A stretch of DNA of 64,000 nucleotides, taken from positions 48,245-112,244 of the forward strand of contig DGLO01000047.1 of NCBI GenBank assembly GCA_002388005.1, written 5' to 3'. This document shows, one piece after another, positions 17,176 to 26,202 of the stretch; the first letter of the stretch is position 1, and each line of letters starts with the position of its first letter. The position numbers were made by a program, and so were the translations under genes. Source of the DNA: Candidatus Neomicrothrix sp. UBA4542. GTDB lineage: Bacteria; Actinomycetota; Acidimicrobiia; Acidimicrobiales; Poriferisodalaceae. The notes under the pieces were generated by a model. That model was given only the letters and a program-made list of their open reading frames with translations. It was not told the origin of the DNA and did no database searches.

Positions 17176-19077
17176 TCAGCCTTGATTACCGACTGATGTG
17201 GTCGTGACGGGTGGAGGTGCCGGTGGATCATCGTCGGTTGCGGGATCGGAAGCCTCTTCGGGGGGTTCGCCTTCAGCGATAGTCGTAGTGGTTTGTTCCG
17301 GATCGGAAGGTGTGCCGTCACAATTAAGGCCTTCCTCAGGACGATATGTGGCGAAGAAATGGTCGGCTTGCTCGGAGCCATCCCGCCAGATTCGGTTGCG
17401 TCGGGTCTTTACGCGAGTACAGAAGTCGAGGGCCTCCTCGGTGGGTTCGTCCAGAGTTACTTCGACATTTGAAGTGGAGTAAATGTCCACAGTGATGGAG
17501 TCATCAGTCCAACTATTCCAAATCAGCACCCCGAATGGTGTGGGGTTGGTGATAATCAGGTCGGGACGCGGATAAGAGATCGTCGCTTCGAGTCCGTAGG
17601 GATATCGTTCGAAATAGATCGAGTGCGCTTGGTAGTACTCAAAATCCAGGCCGGCTCGAACCGCGGCATTAAATATCGTTGTGGCGAACTGAGAGACTCC
17701 GCCGCCGATGTCTTCGACGAGATGGCCCTTCGATATGAAACCGCCGATAACAAACCCCTTCTCTTCGGTGCGGCGACCGACCGTTTCGTTCAGCGACAGG
17801 CGTCCACCCGGCTTGATCCAATTGCCGTTGACGATTTCCGCGAATTTTTGGATGTTGGTGACTCGGCCTACACAGCACGCGTACTGGGTCGTGAAAGACG
17901 ACACCTTTTCAACTATCCCAAGGGCTTTCAGACGATTGACCGCTTCTCGCGGTGCTGCAGGACGGTTGGGTAAAACGTAGGGCCGACCAAGTGGATCCTC
18001 TCCAAGTGCCGTCAAAACGATGCCGACGGCCGACGTGTCACAACAAGCGGTGCCTCCATCCGAGGAGATAATGCTCACTAACTCGTCACGAATGTCGAAT
18101 TTGGCTTGCCCCGCGCCTGTGTTGCCGGGCATAAGTAACTCTTCTAGAGAAGGAAGGACTAGTGGTTCGTCGATTGCAAGTTCTGCCTCTGGGCCTGAAG
18201 TGTCCAAGACAAACCAGCTTGCGACAAGACGTGATGGCAAAAGGGTCTGGTAATCGTTAAGACGCAGTTCGAGTTGGTTGTCGACGATCTTGTTAGCAGT
18301 GTCGACGAGATCGGCGACCTCCTGATCACTGAATTTGGGTAAGAGTTCGACCGTCCCAACCCGGATCGTTGGCGAACCGCCCTGTTGAATTACGTCGCCA
18401 AGGATTTGTGACGCCTCTTCAATATCAATTAGCCGTCCGACGACGCTCGGCACTAGGTGAAGACGACCTTGCAGCACTTCCAAGGAAGGCTCAACTGGCT
18501 CGCGCCGGAGTCCCTGTTGATCGTTGAGAGTCGCTTCAAGTTTCGATCTATCAACGCTTATCTTGATTTCCGCGGAAGTAGTGGACGTCAGCGCCGAAAG
18601 CCAATTAAGTGGGCGGCTTAGGGTGCCCGTGCGGCGCGTCCGCATAACGGCGTCGTAAGTTGCTGCTGCATTCACGGAAACACCCAAATCGCTTGCAACC
18701 CAATTCCCAGAACCGATTTCGCTTTCGATGGTGATTCTGGTGCTAGTTATCCGATCGGCGATCGCATCGACGCGCGCTCGCAAGGCGACGTCGCTCAAGC
18801 CACCCACGGTCTCGCCAGCAACTTTTACGTTGCGTACGACCCGATCGCGGTGAATGGCCGTATCAATCGCCCAAGCACCGAAGACAGAAGCGACAACTAA
18901 TACCGGTAGCCCCGCCATCAGGATCCAGCGGGGAAGGTGGAGTAGCTCGCGCACGTAAATGGATGGTAGGGCCAACACAGCGCTTAGTGCGCGCGGTCGA
19001 ACTCCTCGGAATCCCGTCGCTGGGTGTGCTAGGCAAGACGGTCGAGTGGGTGCTTTCAAACACCGAAAAATGATCAC
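17176..19077 (-). CDS. VanW-family envelope protein with PG_binding_4 domain
   Basis: About 633 residues. An N-terminal membrane anchor (ILMAGLPVLVVASVFGAWAI, about residues 51-70) leads to an extracytoplasmic part: two PG_binding_4-type regions (about 80-300), a VanW domain (about 400-520, with 'LSLNETVGRRTEEKGF' and 'EDIGGGVSQFATTIFNAAV') and an acidic Pro/Thr-rich tail. This architecture (YoaR-like) is common in Gram-positive bacteria and is thought to act at the cell wall; its activity is not established. GTG 19077 is the longest start; a start nearer residue 37-54 would still keep the anchor. Divergent from the SDR gene, 57 bases away. Confidence 0.85.
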   Translation of the reverse strand: MIIFRCLKAPTRPSCLAHPATGFRGVRPRALSAVLALPSIYVRELLHLPRWILMAGLPVLVVASVFGAWAIDTAIHRDRVVRNVKVAGETVGGLSDVALRARVDAIADRITSTRITIESEIGSGNWVASDLGVSVNAAATYDAVMRTRRTGTLSRPLNWLSALTSTTSAEIKISVDRSKLEATLNDQQGLRREPVEPSLEVLQGRLHLVPSVVGRLIDIEEASQILGDVIQQGGSPTIRVGTVELLPKFSDQEVADLVDTANKIVDNQLELRLNDYQTLLPSRLVASWFVLDTSGPEAELAIDEPLVLPSLEELLMPGNTGAGQAKFDIRDELVSIISSDGGTACCDTSAVGIVLTALGEDPLGRPYVLPNRPAAPREAVNRLKALGIVEKVSSFTTQYACCVGRVTNIQKFAEIVNGNWIKPGGRLSLNETVGRRTEEKGFVIGGFISKGHLVEDIGGGVSQFATTIFNAAVRAGLDFEYYQAHSIYFERYPYGLEATISYPRPDLIITNPTPFGVLIWNSWTDDSITVDIYSTSNVEVTLDEPTEEALDFCTRVKTRRNRIWRDGSEQADHFFATYRPEEGLNCDGTPSDPEQTTTTIAEGEPPEEASDPATDDDPPAPPPVTTTSVGNQG

Positions 19078-19134
19078 CCAGTCGGCTAGTAACTTATTTC
19101 GGCGCCGATTCAGGGGCTGGCGAAGGGGTCAACG

Positions 19135-20052
19135 ATGAGCAAGCTGTGCGAAGGTCGGGTCGTAATCGTGACGGGTGGTGCCCGGGGGATAGGACGTGAG
19201 CATTGTTTGATGCTCGCTGAACATGGAGCGAAAGTTGTTGTCAACGACTTAGGCGGTGCCCGCGACGGAACGGGATCTGATCAGGGACCAGCTGACGAGG
19301 TTGTCGCTGAGATCGAAGGAATGGGCGGTGAGGCGGTCGCCAACGGAGATGACGTGTCGGATTGGGAAGGAGCGCAGAGGATGGTCAATCAAGCCATTGA
19401 GACGTTCGGTGACCTGACTGGCATCGTCAGCAACGCAGGCATTCTTCGTGACCGCATGTTGGTCAATATGACCGAAGCGGAATGGGACGCCGTGATCCAG
19501 GTCCACCTCAAGGGCACCTTTGCTCCGGCTCGTTGGGCGGCATCGTACTGGCGAGAGAAAGCTAAAGCCGGCGAACCGGTGAATGCATCGATCGTCAACA
19601 CAAGTTCAGTTTCGGGGTTATACGGCAATCCAGGCCAAACCAACTACGGAGTTGCGAAGATGGGCATTGCGGCGTTCACGGTTATAGCCGCGCGTGAATT
19701 GCAGCGATATGGCGTGAGGGTCAACGCCATCGCTCCGGGAGCGTTGACTCGAATGACCGAAGATCTTGGTTTGGGTCAAGCATCAGAAGAAGACAGAGCG
19801 CTAATGCATCCTCGTTACATCGCTCCCATAGTTACCTGGCTACAAAGCGCAGAGTCGGCTGACGTTACCGGCAGAGTCTTCGAGGCGTCGGGCCGGTTCT
19901 TGGGAGTCGCTAACGGATGGCATCGTGGCCCTGTTAGTGATGCCGTAGATGACCCAACTCAAATCGCAGAGGTGGCTCGCCGGCTTGTGTCCGAAGCGCA
20001 ACTCAACTCGGGTATGGACGGCCAGCCATATGACGGAGGGCTGCTTAGCTGA
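19135..20052 (+). CDS. SDR-family 3-hydroxyacyl-CoA dehydrogenase (MFE-2-like)
   Basis: A 305-residue short-chain dehydrogenase. The cofactor motif is TGGARGIG (residues 13-20), 'VVNDLGG' binds the adenine ribose, SNAG stands for the NNAG motif, and the catalytic Ser and Y-x-x-x-K are in NTSSVSGLYG...YGVAK. The 'NDLGGARDGTG' stretch and the length resemble the dehydrogenase part of peroxisomal multifunctional enzyme 2. The next gene, 39 bases downstream, is an enoyl-CoA hydratase 2, the other half of that enzyme, so the pair probably oxidises (3R)-hydroxyacyl-CoA thioesters of fatty acids or sterol side chains. Confidence 0.85.
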   Translation: MSKLCEGRVVIVTGGARGIGREHCLMLAEHGAKVVVNDLGGARDGTGSDQGPADEVVAEIEGMGGEAVANGDDVSDWEGAQRMVNQAIETFGDLTGIVSNAGILRDRMLVNMTEAEWDAVIQVHLKGTFAPARWAASYWREKAKAGEPVNASIVNTSSVSGLYGNPGQTNYGVAKMGIAAFTVIAARELQRYGVRVNAIAPGALTRMTEDLGLGQASEEDRALMHPRYIAPIVTWLQSAESADVTGRVFEASGRFLGVANGWHRGPVSDAVDDPTQIAEVARRLVSEAQLNSGMDGQPYDGGLLS

Positions 20053-20091
20053 GCTAAGCATTAGCAACCAAATGAACCTAAGGAGATTGTT

Positions 20092-20970
20092 ATGGCTATC
20101 GACCCCAATGCTGTAGGTGCTACAGGCAATCCGAGCGAACAATCTTGGGGCTACCGCGACTCGCTCCTATATGCAGTCGGAATCGGGGCGGGCGCTGAAG
20201 ATCCCTTCGGTTCAGAACTAGAATTCACCACCAACAACTCAAAGGAAATCGAACAACAGACCTTTCCCACACAAGGTGTTGTCATTGGCTTCGGCGCAGG
20301 CGGAGCGCTCGGCAAGGTGGGAGAAATTGACTGGGGTCGAGTACTCCACGGTTCTCAAGGAATCACTCTTCATCAACCGATCCCGGTCCAGGGAACCGTC
20401 GTCGTCGAGGAAAAAGTCAGCGGAATTTGGGACAAGGGGGAAGGCAAGAACGCAATCATCGATACTGAAGCCAACGCCACCCTGAAAGAAACTGGTGAAC
20501 CTCTATTTGACTTGCGTGCATCGCTTGTTGTCCGAGGATCAGGGGGGTTTGGAGGCGAGGAAGGAAACACTGCCCCTCAGGTACATGCGCCTGACGCTTC
20601 ACCCGATCACGAAGTTACGTACCAAACCCGACGGGACCAAGCGCTAACTTACAGACTTTCTGGCGACTACAACCCCTTACACAGTGATCCTTGGTTCGCT
20701 ACCGAACTCGGAGGATTTCCAACACCGATCCTTCACGGACTATGCACGTATGGGTTTACGGGCCGGGCGCTCCTACAAGCGCTTTGTGGAGGAGACCCGG
20801 CACGATTTGGGAGCATGGACTCGCGATTTTCTTCCCCTGTTTTTCCGGGCGATTCTCTGACAGTTCAAATGTGGATCGATGGCGGAAGCGCGATTTACCG
20901 CACGATCGCCCAAAAGGACACCGCAGAGGAACGAACCGTTATTGACAACGGAGTCTGCACTTTTAGTTGA
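20092..20970 (+). CDS. (R)-specific enoyl-CoA hydratase 2 (double hotdog, MaoC family)
   Basis: A 292-residue protein with two hotdog domains. The C-terminal domain carries the hydratase-2 motif 'YRLSGDYNPLHSDPWFA' (catalytic Asp and His, about residue 184-200) followed by 'ILHGLCTYGFTGRALL'. The N-terminal domain is the non-catalytic acyl-binding half. The length and motif match the hydratase part of multifunctional enzyme 2 and actinobacterial ChsH/YdeM-type hydratases. AAGGAGA at 20080-20086 precedes ATG 20092. Functional partner: the SDR directly upstream. Confidence 0.88.
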   Translation: MAIDPNAVGATGNPSEQSWGYRDSLLYAVGIGAGAEDPFGSELEFTTNNSKEIEQQTFPTQGVVIGFGAGGALGKVGEIDWGRVLHGSQGITLHQPIPVQGTVVVEEKVSGIWDKGEGKNAIIDTEANATLKETGEPLFDLRASLVVRGSGGFGGEEGNTAPQVHAPDASPDHEVTYQTRRDQALTYRLSGDYNPLHSDPWFATELGGFPTPILHGLCTYGFTGRALLQALCGGDPARFGSMDSRFSSPVFPGDSLTVQMWIDGGSAIYRTIAQKDTAEERTVIDNGVCTFS

Positions 20971-21003
20971 GCTCAGCGCCTAGCTGCTAGCGCGTGGTAA
21001 GAC

Positions 21004-21675
21004 TCAGAAAAGCTTCAGTTCGCTGCTCTCGATGCCGCGAAGTTCGTCGTAGTCAATGACCAAGCATCTGATGCCTCGGTCTTCAGCGAGTACGCGTGCT
21101 TGCGGTTTGATTTCCTGCGCAGCAAGAATTCCGGTGACGGGTCGAAGGTTTCCGTCCCGGTTGAGATACTCGAGATAGCGACATAGCTGCTCCACACCGT
21201 CGATCTCACCTCGGCGTTTAATCTCGATGGCGACTGCAACACCTTCGGCATCTCTACACAGGAGATCGACTGGGCCTATGTCGGTTGGGTATTCCCTGCG
21301 TACCAGCACCATCCCTGCCGTTATCGTTTCCACATTTGCTGCCAGGAGCTCTTGCAGATGTGCTTCGACGCCGTCTTTTTGAAGGCCAGGGTCTGAGCCC
21401 ATCTCCTCGGCAAAGTCAGAGAAAATTTCGTGCAGTCGGATTGTGAGTTGCTCCTTCTTTTCATTGGTGACCGTCCAGACCATCTCACCTTGTTCTTCGT
21501 GTTCGCGAACTTGATTTGGCGCGTTCATCCAGTTCAAAGGCTTATAAGCGCCGCCATCAGCGTGTACGGCTACGCATCCATCTGCTTTAACCATGATCAA
21601 GCGAACCGCAGGTGAGAGGTGAGCGTCTAGACGCCCGGAGTAGTCGACCGTGCATTTGGCGATAACTAGTCGCAT
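21004..21675 (-). CDS. nucS: Mismatch-specific endonuclease NucS/EndoMS
   Basis: A 223-residue homologue of NucS, which cuts both strands at G:T, G:G and T:T mismatches and provides mismatch repair in Actinobacteria lacking MutS/MutL. The N terminus ([16 protein letters not shown]) is the DNA-binding beta domain; the C-terminal RecB-like nuclease shows 'GPVDLLCRD' and 'AIEIKRRG' (D...E-x-K), then 'QLCRYLEYL'. The last residues, SELKLF, look like a sliding-clamp-binding peptide (Q/S-L-x-L-F). Third gene of a minus-strand set after an esterase and a metallo-hydrolase; it lies tail to tail with the hydratase gene. Confidence 0.95.
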   Translation of the reverse strand: MRLVIAKCTVDYSGRLDAHLSPAVRLIMVKADGCVAVHADGGAYKPLNWMNAPNQVREHEEQGEMVWTVTNEKKEQLTIRLHEIFSDFAEEMGSDPGLQKDGVEAHLQELLAANVETITAGMVLVRREYPTDIGPVDLLCRDAEGVAVAIEIKRRGEIDGVEQLCRYLEYLNRDGNLRPVTGILAAQEIKPQARVLAEDRGIRCLVIDYDELRGIESSELKLF

Positions 21676-21730
21676 TGTCGGCTGAACCTAGTCACGGCGA
21701 TGGTAGGCGGCGCGGATGCCGCGATATAGA

Positions 21731-22729
21731 TCAAGAGAGCTTGTAGGTGGCGGTTAGCTTGGGTTCTCCGCCCGCTTCGACGACCTCGGCCCGGCCAGTC
21801 TCAACCATGTGCAGTAGATGGGCATGAACGGAACCAGCGGCGGGATACCAGAGTCTCTTGTCGTAGGTTGCGTACATTTCGGGCACAAAGTCTGCGATCT
21901 TTCGCGGGCCCGTGCGAAGAAAGTTGACGATTTGCTCCTCGCGTTCCTCGCGATGATTGATGAAACTCTGGACGTAATCAACAGGATTGGGAATGGCGGG
22001 ACCATGGGTCGGCCAATACCGCTCATGTTGAAAGGGCAACAGCTTTTTCAGAGATTCCATGTAGTTCTTCATTGAGCCATCGGGCGGGCCCACAACGCTC
22101 GTAGCCCATCCCATTACGTGATCTCCAGAAAACAGGCTGTGTTCTTCTTTCAATTCAAAACAAAGATGATTTGAGCAATGGCCAGGGGTATGGATTGCGC
22201 CGATCGTCCAACCGGAGCCGTGGACTATGTCGCCGTCAGCAAGAACGATGTCCGGCGCGAACTCAGTATCGGCTCCTTCCCGCTTTAGCTCTTCGGGAAG
22301 TTCGTCATATTCCTTGCGGTACTGCTCCTGTTCGTCGCTAGAGATGTACTCGGAGAAATCGACTCGATCGTCGGGATCATCCTCTCGAACCGTCCCGTGC
22401 GGGCCGTAACCATAAGAAATCGCTCCCGTGCGTTCTTTCAATTGTTTGGTGAGAGGCGAATGATCGCTGTGGGTGTGAGTAATGAAGGCATGGGTGATCA
22501 CTTCCCCCGGGTTGAGCGCCTCCAAAATGTCGTCGAGGTGGCTCAAGAGAGGAGGGCCGGGGTCGATAACGGCGACTTCTCCGTGGCCGACCAGGTAGGT
22601 GCCCGTTCCCTTGTAGGTAAATGGTGTGGGGTTCTTGCAAATAACTCTGCGAACGTGCGGCGTCACCTGATCGCAGGTTCCGTACTTGAAGTCGCCAAGG
22701 TCGTGATAGTGCTGAATGGTTGTGGACAT
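21731..22729 (-). CDS. Metallo-beta-lactamase-fold hydrolase
   Basis: A 332-residue MBL-fold protein. The zinc motif is THTHSDHSP (about residue 86; H-x-H-x-D-H), with further ligand His in IHTPGHCSNH (about residue 181), Asp in LFSGDHVMGW and a late His. A C-terminal helical extension of about 90 residues resembles LACTB2-like proteins, which are RNases or thioesterases. The 10-base distance to the esterase upstream suggests an operon. Substrate unknown. Confidence 0.85.
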   Translation of the reverse strand: MSTTIQHYHDLGDFKYGTCDQVTPHVRRVICKNPTPFTYKGTGTYLVGHGEVAVIDPGPPLLSHLDDILEALNPGEVITHAFITHTHSDHSPLTKQLKERTGAISYGYGPHGTVREDDPDDRVDFSEYISSDEQEQYRKEYDELPEELKREGADTEFAPDIVLADGDIVHGSGWTIGAIHTPGHCSNHLCFELKEEHSLFSGDHVMGWATSVVGPPDGSMKNYMESLKKLLPFQHERYWPTHGPAIPNPVDYVQSFINHREEREEQIVNFLRTGPRKIADFVPEMYATYDKRLWYPAAGSVHAHLLHMVETGRAEVVEAGGEPKLTATYKLS

Positions 22730-22739
22730 GATTCTCCGC

Positions 22740-23684
22740 TTAGAGCGCTTGCTCAGATCGATCCCAACATGAGGTTATGAAATTGTGTGCTCGGCGATTC
22801 GCTACTTGTGCCGCTGCACCCGGCAATACCGTAAATCCGTGAATAGCTTCTGGGTAAACATCAAGAGTCACGTCGCAGTCAGCGGACCTGAGTCGCGCAG
22901 CCATAAATAAGCTGTCATCAAGCAACGGATCTTTCGTACCTACCGTTACCAGCGAAGGCGGCAAACCCCGAAGATCTGCATAAAGGGGAGAAATGCGCGG
23001 GTCCTTGGGATCCTCATCGCCCTGCAGGAAATGGCTGTAGAACCAACGCAGTGTTTTAGTAGGAATAAGAGGCAAATCTTCTCCGAGTAACTGACTTGGG
23101 GTCATGCTCAGATCAAAGACGCCGTACACGAGGTTTAGCCCAGCCAATCGATCTAGCATCCCGAGTCGATCTCGGACCCGCAACGCGGTGGTAGCGGTGA
23201 GGTGCCCTCCAGCGGATTCGCCGCCGATAACCAGCCAGCGAACCCCCCACTCTTCCTCAGAATTATCGAGAACCCATTGAGCAGCAGCTTCGCAATCGTC
23301 CAGCGCGGTCGGATAAGGAAATTCTGGCGCAAGTCGATACTCCACCGAAATCGCCACTGAATCGGTATTCAACGCGACAGCCTCAAGTTTTGGATCCCGA
23401 TCGAAGGCGGAACCAATCACCCACCCTCCGCCGTGCAAATGCAGGTACACACCCCGAGGGTTCGGCGGAACAAACATTCGAAGCTCAATTTCTGCGCCGG
23501 GAATCTGAATTTGTCGTGTTACTCCATTCTCGAGGATCGGTTGCGGAGCAACCCCCGGAAGGCCCTTTCGTGCGTCGGCGACAGACCCATCAGAGAAATT
23601 CCCGGCACCGAGAAGATGGCCAATCGCTTCGTTGTCGGTCTGCGTAACCATTCGGAGCGATTCAAGTTCAGGATCCGCAATCAT
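22740..23684 (-). CDS. Alpha/beta hydrolase of the hormone-sensitive-lipase family
   Basis: A 314-residue carboxylesterase. The HGGGW oxyanion-hole motif (about residue 84) and the nucleophile elbow GESAGG (about residue 154) define the HSL family; the catalytic Asp is probably in 'TVGTKDPLLDD' and the His in 'EAIHGF' near residue 285. Cytosolic. First gene of a minus-strand set with the metallo-hydrolase and nucS. Upstream, a 165-base gap is shared with the divergent yaaA gene. Confidence 0.88.
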   Translation of the reverse strand: MIADPELESLRMVTQTDNEAIGHLLGAGNFSDGSVADARKGLPGVAPQPILENGVTRQIQIPGAEIELRMFVPPNPRGVYLHLHGGGWVIGSAFDRDPKLEAVALNTDSVAISVEYRLAPEFPYPTALDDCEAAAQWVLDNSEEEWGVRWLVIGGESAGGHLTATTALRVRDRLGMLDRLAGLNLVYGVFDLSMTPSQLLGEDLPLIPTKTLRWFYSHFLQGDEDPKDPRISPLYADLRGLPPSLVTVGTKDPLLDDSLFMAARLRSADCDVTLDVYPEAIHGFTVLPGAAAQVANRRAHNFITSCWDRSEQAL

Positions 23685-23849
23685 GACCTGGACGGTAGTC
23701 GCGACTGCAGGTTCAAGGGTTCCTCCGACAAATCCGGTTGTGGTGATTCACTCATAGGGAGGGACAAACGTGATATCGCACATTTAGCTTTCGATCGGTC
23801 CCGAGTCGCGCCGCCGGACTCCCTAAACTCCAGATAGGAGGAACCCAAC

Positions 23850-24632
23850 GTGCTGATTGTCCTGTCACCCGCCAAGACCCTCGATTTTGATTCCGAGCTT
23901 CAGACCCACAAACATTCGTTGCCAGCATTGGTTAACGAGTCCGCGAAGCTTGTAAAGACTCTGATCAAGAAATCGCCCGATGACTTAGGTCAACTAATGC
24001 ACCTGTCGCCCGCTTTGGCTGACTTGAGCGCAGAGCGTTATCAGGACTGGGAAGCCGAATTTACGACTGAAAATTCTCGACCAGCTCTTTTGGCGTTCAA
24101 GGGCGACGTATACGTCGGCATGGACGTAAACCGCTACAACGAACGAGACTTTACCCGAGCTCAAAAAACACTCCGTATTTTGTCTGGCTTACACGGAGTT
24201 CTTCGACCCCTAGACCTCATTCAGCCGTACAGACTTGAGATGGGTACCAGGCTCGCGACTGACCGAGGAACCGATCTGTACGAATTTTGGGGCGACCGAA
24301 TTACCGCAATACTCAACACGGACCTTGAAGGTCATCGCTCCCGCGTTCTAATTAATTTGGCCTCGAAAGAATATTTCTCAGCGATTGACGAAAGCCTTCT
24401 TTCGGCCCGCGTTGTGAGTCCACGATTCCTGGACGAGAAAAACGGGAAGTTTAAAATCATCAGCTTTTATGCCAAACGAGCTCGTGGGGCGATGGCTTCG
24501 TGGCTAATTCTTAATCGGGTTGAAACCCCAGGCTCGATTGTTGAGTTCGCTGAAATGGGTTACAGATACGCTCCCGATAGGAGCACTTCCGACGAGCCCA
24601 CCTTTGTCAGAGCTGAAGGTGTCTCTAACTGA
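23850..24632 (+). CDS. yaaA: Peroxide-stress protein YaaA (DUF328)
   Basis: A 260-residue member of the YaaA family, which limits intracellular unincorporated iron and protects DNA during peroxide stress in E. coli. The N terminus LIVLSPAKTLDF, the 'FKGDVYVGMDV' segment and 'LSGLHGVLRPLDLIQPYRLEMG' are family hallmarks. GTG 23850 follows AGGAGG at 23838-23843. The 165-base divergent interval upstream (23685-23849) must contain promoters for both directions; I cannot single one out with confidence. Confidence 0.92.
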   Translation: MLIVLSPAKTLDFDSELQTHKHSLPALVNESAKLVKTLIKKSPDDLGQLMHLSPALADLSAERYQDWEAEFTTENSRPALLAFKGDVYVGMDVNRYNERDFTRAQKTLRILSGLHGVLRPLDLIQPYRLEMGTRLATDRGTDLYEFWGDRITAILNTDLEGHRSRVLINLASKEYFSAIDESLLSARVVSPRFLDEKNGKFKIISFYAKRARGAMASWLILNRVETPGSIVEFAEMGYRYAPDRSTSDEPTFVRAEGVSN

Positions 24633-24634
24633 GG

Positions 24635-25933
24635 TTAAAGAATCCCCATCCGTCGGGCGCTTTCTTCCAATTCCGATCGATGATCTGGGTGGGCTACAGC
24701 TATGAGTTGTTCGGCCTTGTGACGCACCGAGGCGTCTTGGAGTCGCGCGATCCCAAATTCGGTGACGACGACGTCAACGTCGTATCGAGTCGCGGTCACC
24801 GCGTTCACGCTTATTTGAGGCACGATTCGAGACGCCGTGCCTCCGCGGGCGGTTGCGGGCATTAAATGAATAGACATTGCTGAATCGGACATCTGACATC
24901 CGCGAAGGAAGTCCAAGGCCCCTCCGACACCACTGTGTTGGACACCGTTGATCATCTCGGAATTGACCTGGCCCCAAAGGTCAATTTCTAATGCGCCGTT
25001 GACACATCTCATGTCGCGGTTAGCGGCAATCTGGGCGTGGTTCAGAGCGACGTCAGCCGGCACGATATGACAGTCGGGGTTGTCGTCGACGAAGTTGAAG
25101 GTCTCGGGAAGGGCGATCGTAAAAACAGTCTTGTTGGGGAACAAAGTTTTCAAGCGGTTTGTCGCAGCGCCCGATCGCATTAGATCCATGAGCCCTTGCC
25201 CCATGACCTCAGTGTGAATCCCTAAATCGTTTTTGTGAGTTAACCGAGCAAGCGCTACCTCGGTCAAACCTCCGACGCCTGATTGAACTGTTGCGCCGTC
25301 TGGGATTAGCTCGTCAAGTGCATCAACAAACGGATCTAGATCGGATGGAGGGGTGCGCTCATCGAAGATCGGCATTGACCCCTTGAGCGGCACGTGAATG
25401 AGAGCATCAAATTCTTCAATTCTGAATGAATCACCGTGGATGTAAGGCACTACAGGATTAACCAGGCCAAAAACGAGATCCCCGTCTTTTCGGGCTCGCC
25501 GAACTAGGGCATCGTTTCCCGCCATTGCCGACCCCGGTGGAACTGTGCCATCAGGCAGTGGCGTTCCGACTTGTACGCATGCGACGCGAGGAGGGTTACG
25601 TCTGCCAAATCGACCCCAATCTTCGAGCCGGACCGGTACTAATTCTGCCTGCGCGCCAGCCTCTCGAAGAATTTGGGTAAGGAACGGAGCTCGAAGTTCG
25701 AGGTTCGCTGCCATAGCGATCGCGGTACCGCCCTTTCGTGGCGCGGGTACGAAGACGGCGACGTCTTTTAGGTCGGTGCGTTCGGCAAGGGCGTAGAGAA
25801 ATGCTGTGGGTTCCGGCAAGCTCGCTCCGACCAGGTCACCATCGCGAACTTGAGCCGCGGCAGCCTCAGGGGTCGTGATTAGATCCGGCCAAGCTTGCGT
25901 CCAGTCGAAACCACTTCTGTCCTCTGCGACCAC
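24635..25933 (-). CDS. Acetyl-CoA hydrolase/4-hydroxybutyrate CoA-transferase family protein
   Basis: About 432 residues of the CoA-transferase family I fold. Landmarks are 'VQSGVGGLTEVALARL', the catalytic-Glu region HTEVMGQGL, and 'GGALDFLRGCQMSDSAMSI' in the C-terminal half. Such enzymes exchange CoA between acetate, propionate or butyrate-type acids, or hydrolyse acetyl-CoA. GTG 25933 is chosen because the conserved N-terminal domain begins a few residues later; the frame is open to ATG 26077, but the added 48 residues look non-coding (basic, Cys- and His-rich). It is tail to tail with yaaA with only 2 bases between. Confidence 0.85.
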   Translation of the reverse strand: MVAEDRSGFDWTQAWPDLITTPEAAAAQVRDGDLVGASLPEPTAFLYALAERTDLKDVAVFVPAPRKGGTAIAMAANLELRAPFLTQILREAGAQAELVPVRLEDWGRFGRRNPPRVACVQVGTPLPDGTVPPGSAMAGNDALVRRARKDGDLVFGLVNPVVPYIHGDSFRIEEFDALIHVPLKGSMPIFDERTPPSDLDPFVDALDELIPDGATVQSGVGGLTEVALARLTHKNDLGIHTEVMGQGLMDLMRSGAATNRLKTLFPNKTVFTIALPETFNFVDDNPDCHIVPADVALNHAQIAANRDMRCVNGALEIDLWGQVNSEMINGVQHSGVGGALDFLRGCQMSDSAMSIHLMPATARGGTASRIVPQISVNAVTATRYDVDVVVTEFGIARLQDASVRHKAEQLIAVAHPDHRSELEESARRMGIL

Positions 25934-26122
25934 GCATAGAAGGTATCCCAAGGTTGAGTAAATAGTGAGCGAATGACAGCTGGGAAGGTCGTTCCTGGAC
26001 TCTCGCTTGCATAACTGGGGGCAGCGGTGCCTATAGTGCCGGACAGTTGTGATGCTTTTCTGCATCTCGAATTGCACTTTTCAAATACCGCTGGGGGACC
26101 GGCATTAGGGGCCGAGATCTGG

Positions 26123-26158
26123 CTGGGTGGCTGCCAAGAGGGGGAGGCAGCCACCCAG
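26123..26158 (+). promoter_or_regulatory. Strong hairpin in the leader of the PEP-utiliser gene
   Basis: Perfect inverted repeat with 13-base arms (CTGGGTGGCTGCC / GGCAGCCACCCAG) and a 10-base purine loop (AAGAGGGGGA), ending 44 bases before ATG 26203. No T-run follows on the plus strand. It lies within the longest gene-free stretch (25934-26199), which otherwise holds only divergent promoter space and a weak hairpin at about 26050. It may be a cis-regulatory leader or transcript-stabilising element. Confidence 0.5.
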
Positions 26159-26202
26159 TCCATCGGTCTGTTGCAGGTTCGCTCGTTTAGGAGGAGCAAG
26201 TG

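Noticed and set aside
25934..26077. N-terminal extension of the CoA-transferase
   Set aside because: Cys/His/Arg-rich sequence unlike the family; GTG 25933 precedes the conserved domain.
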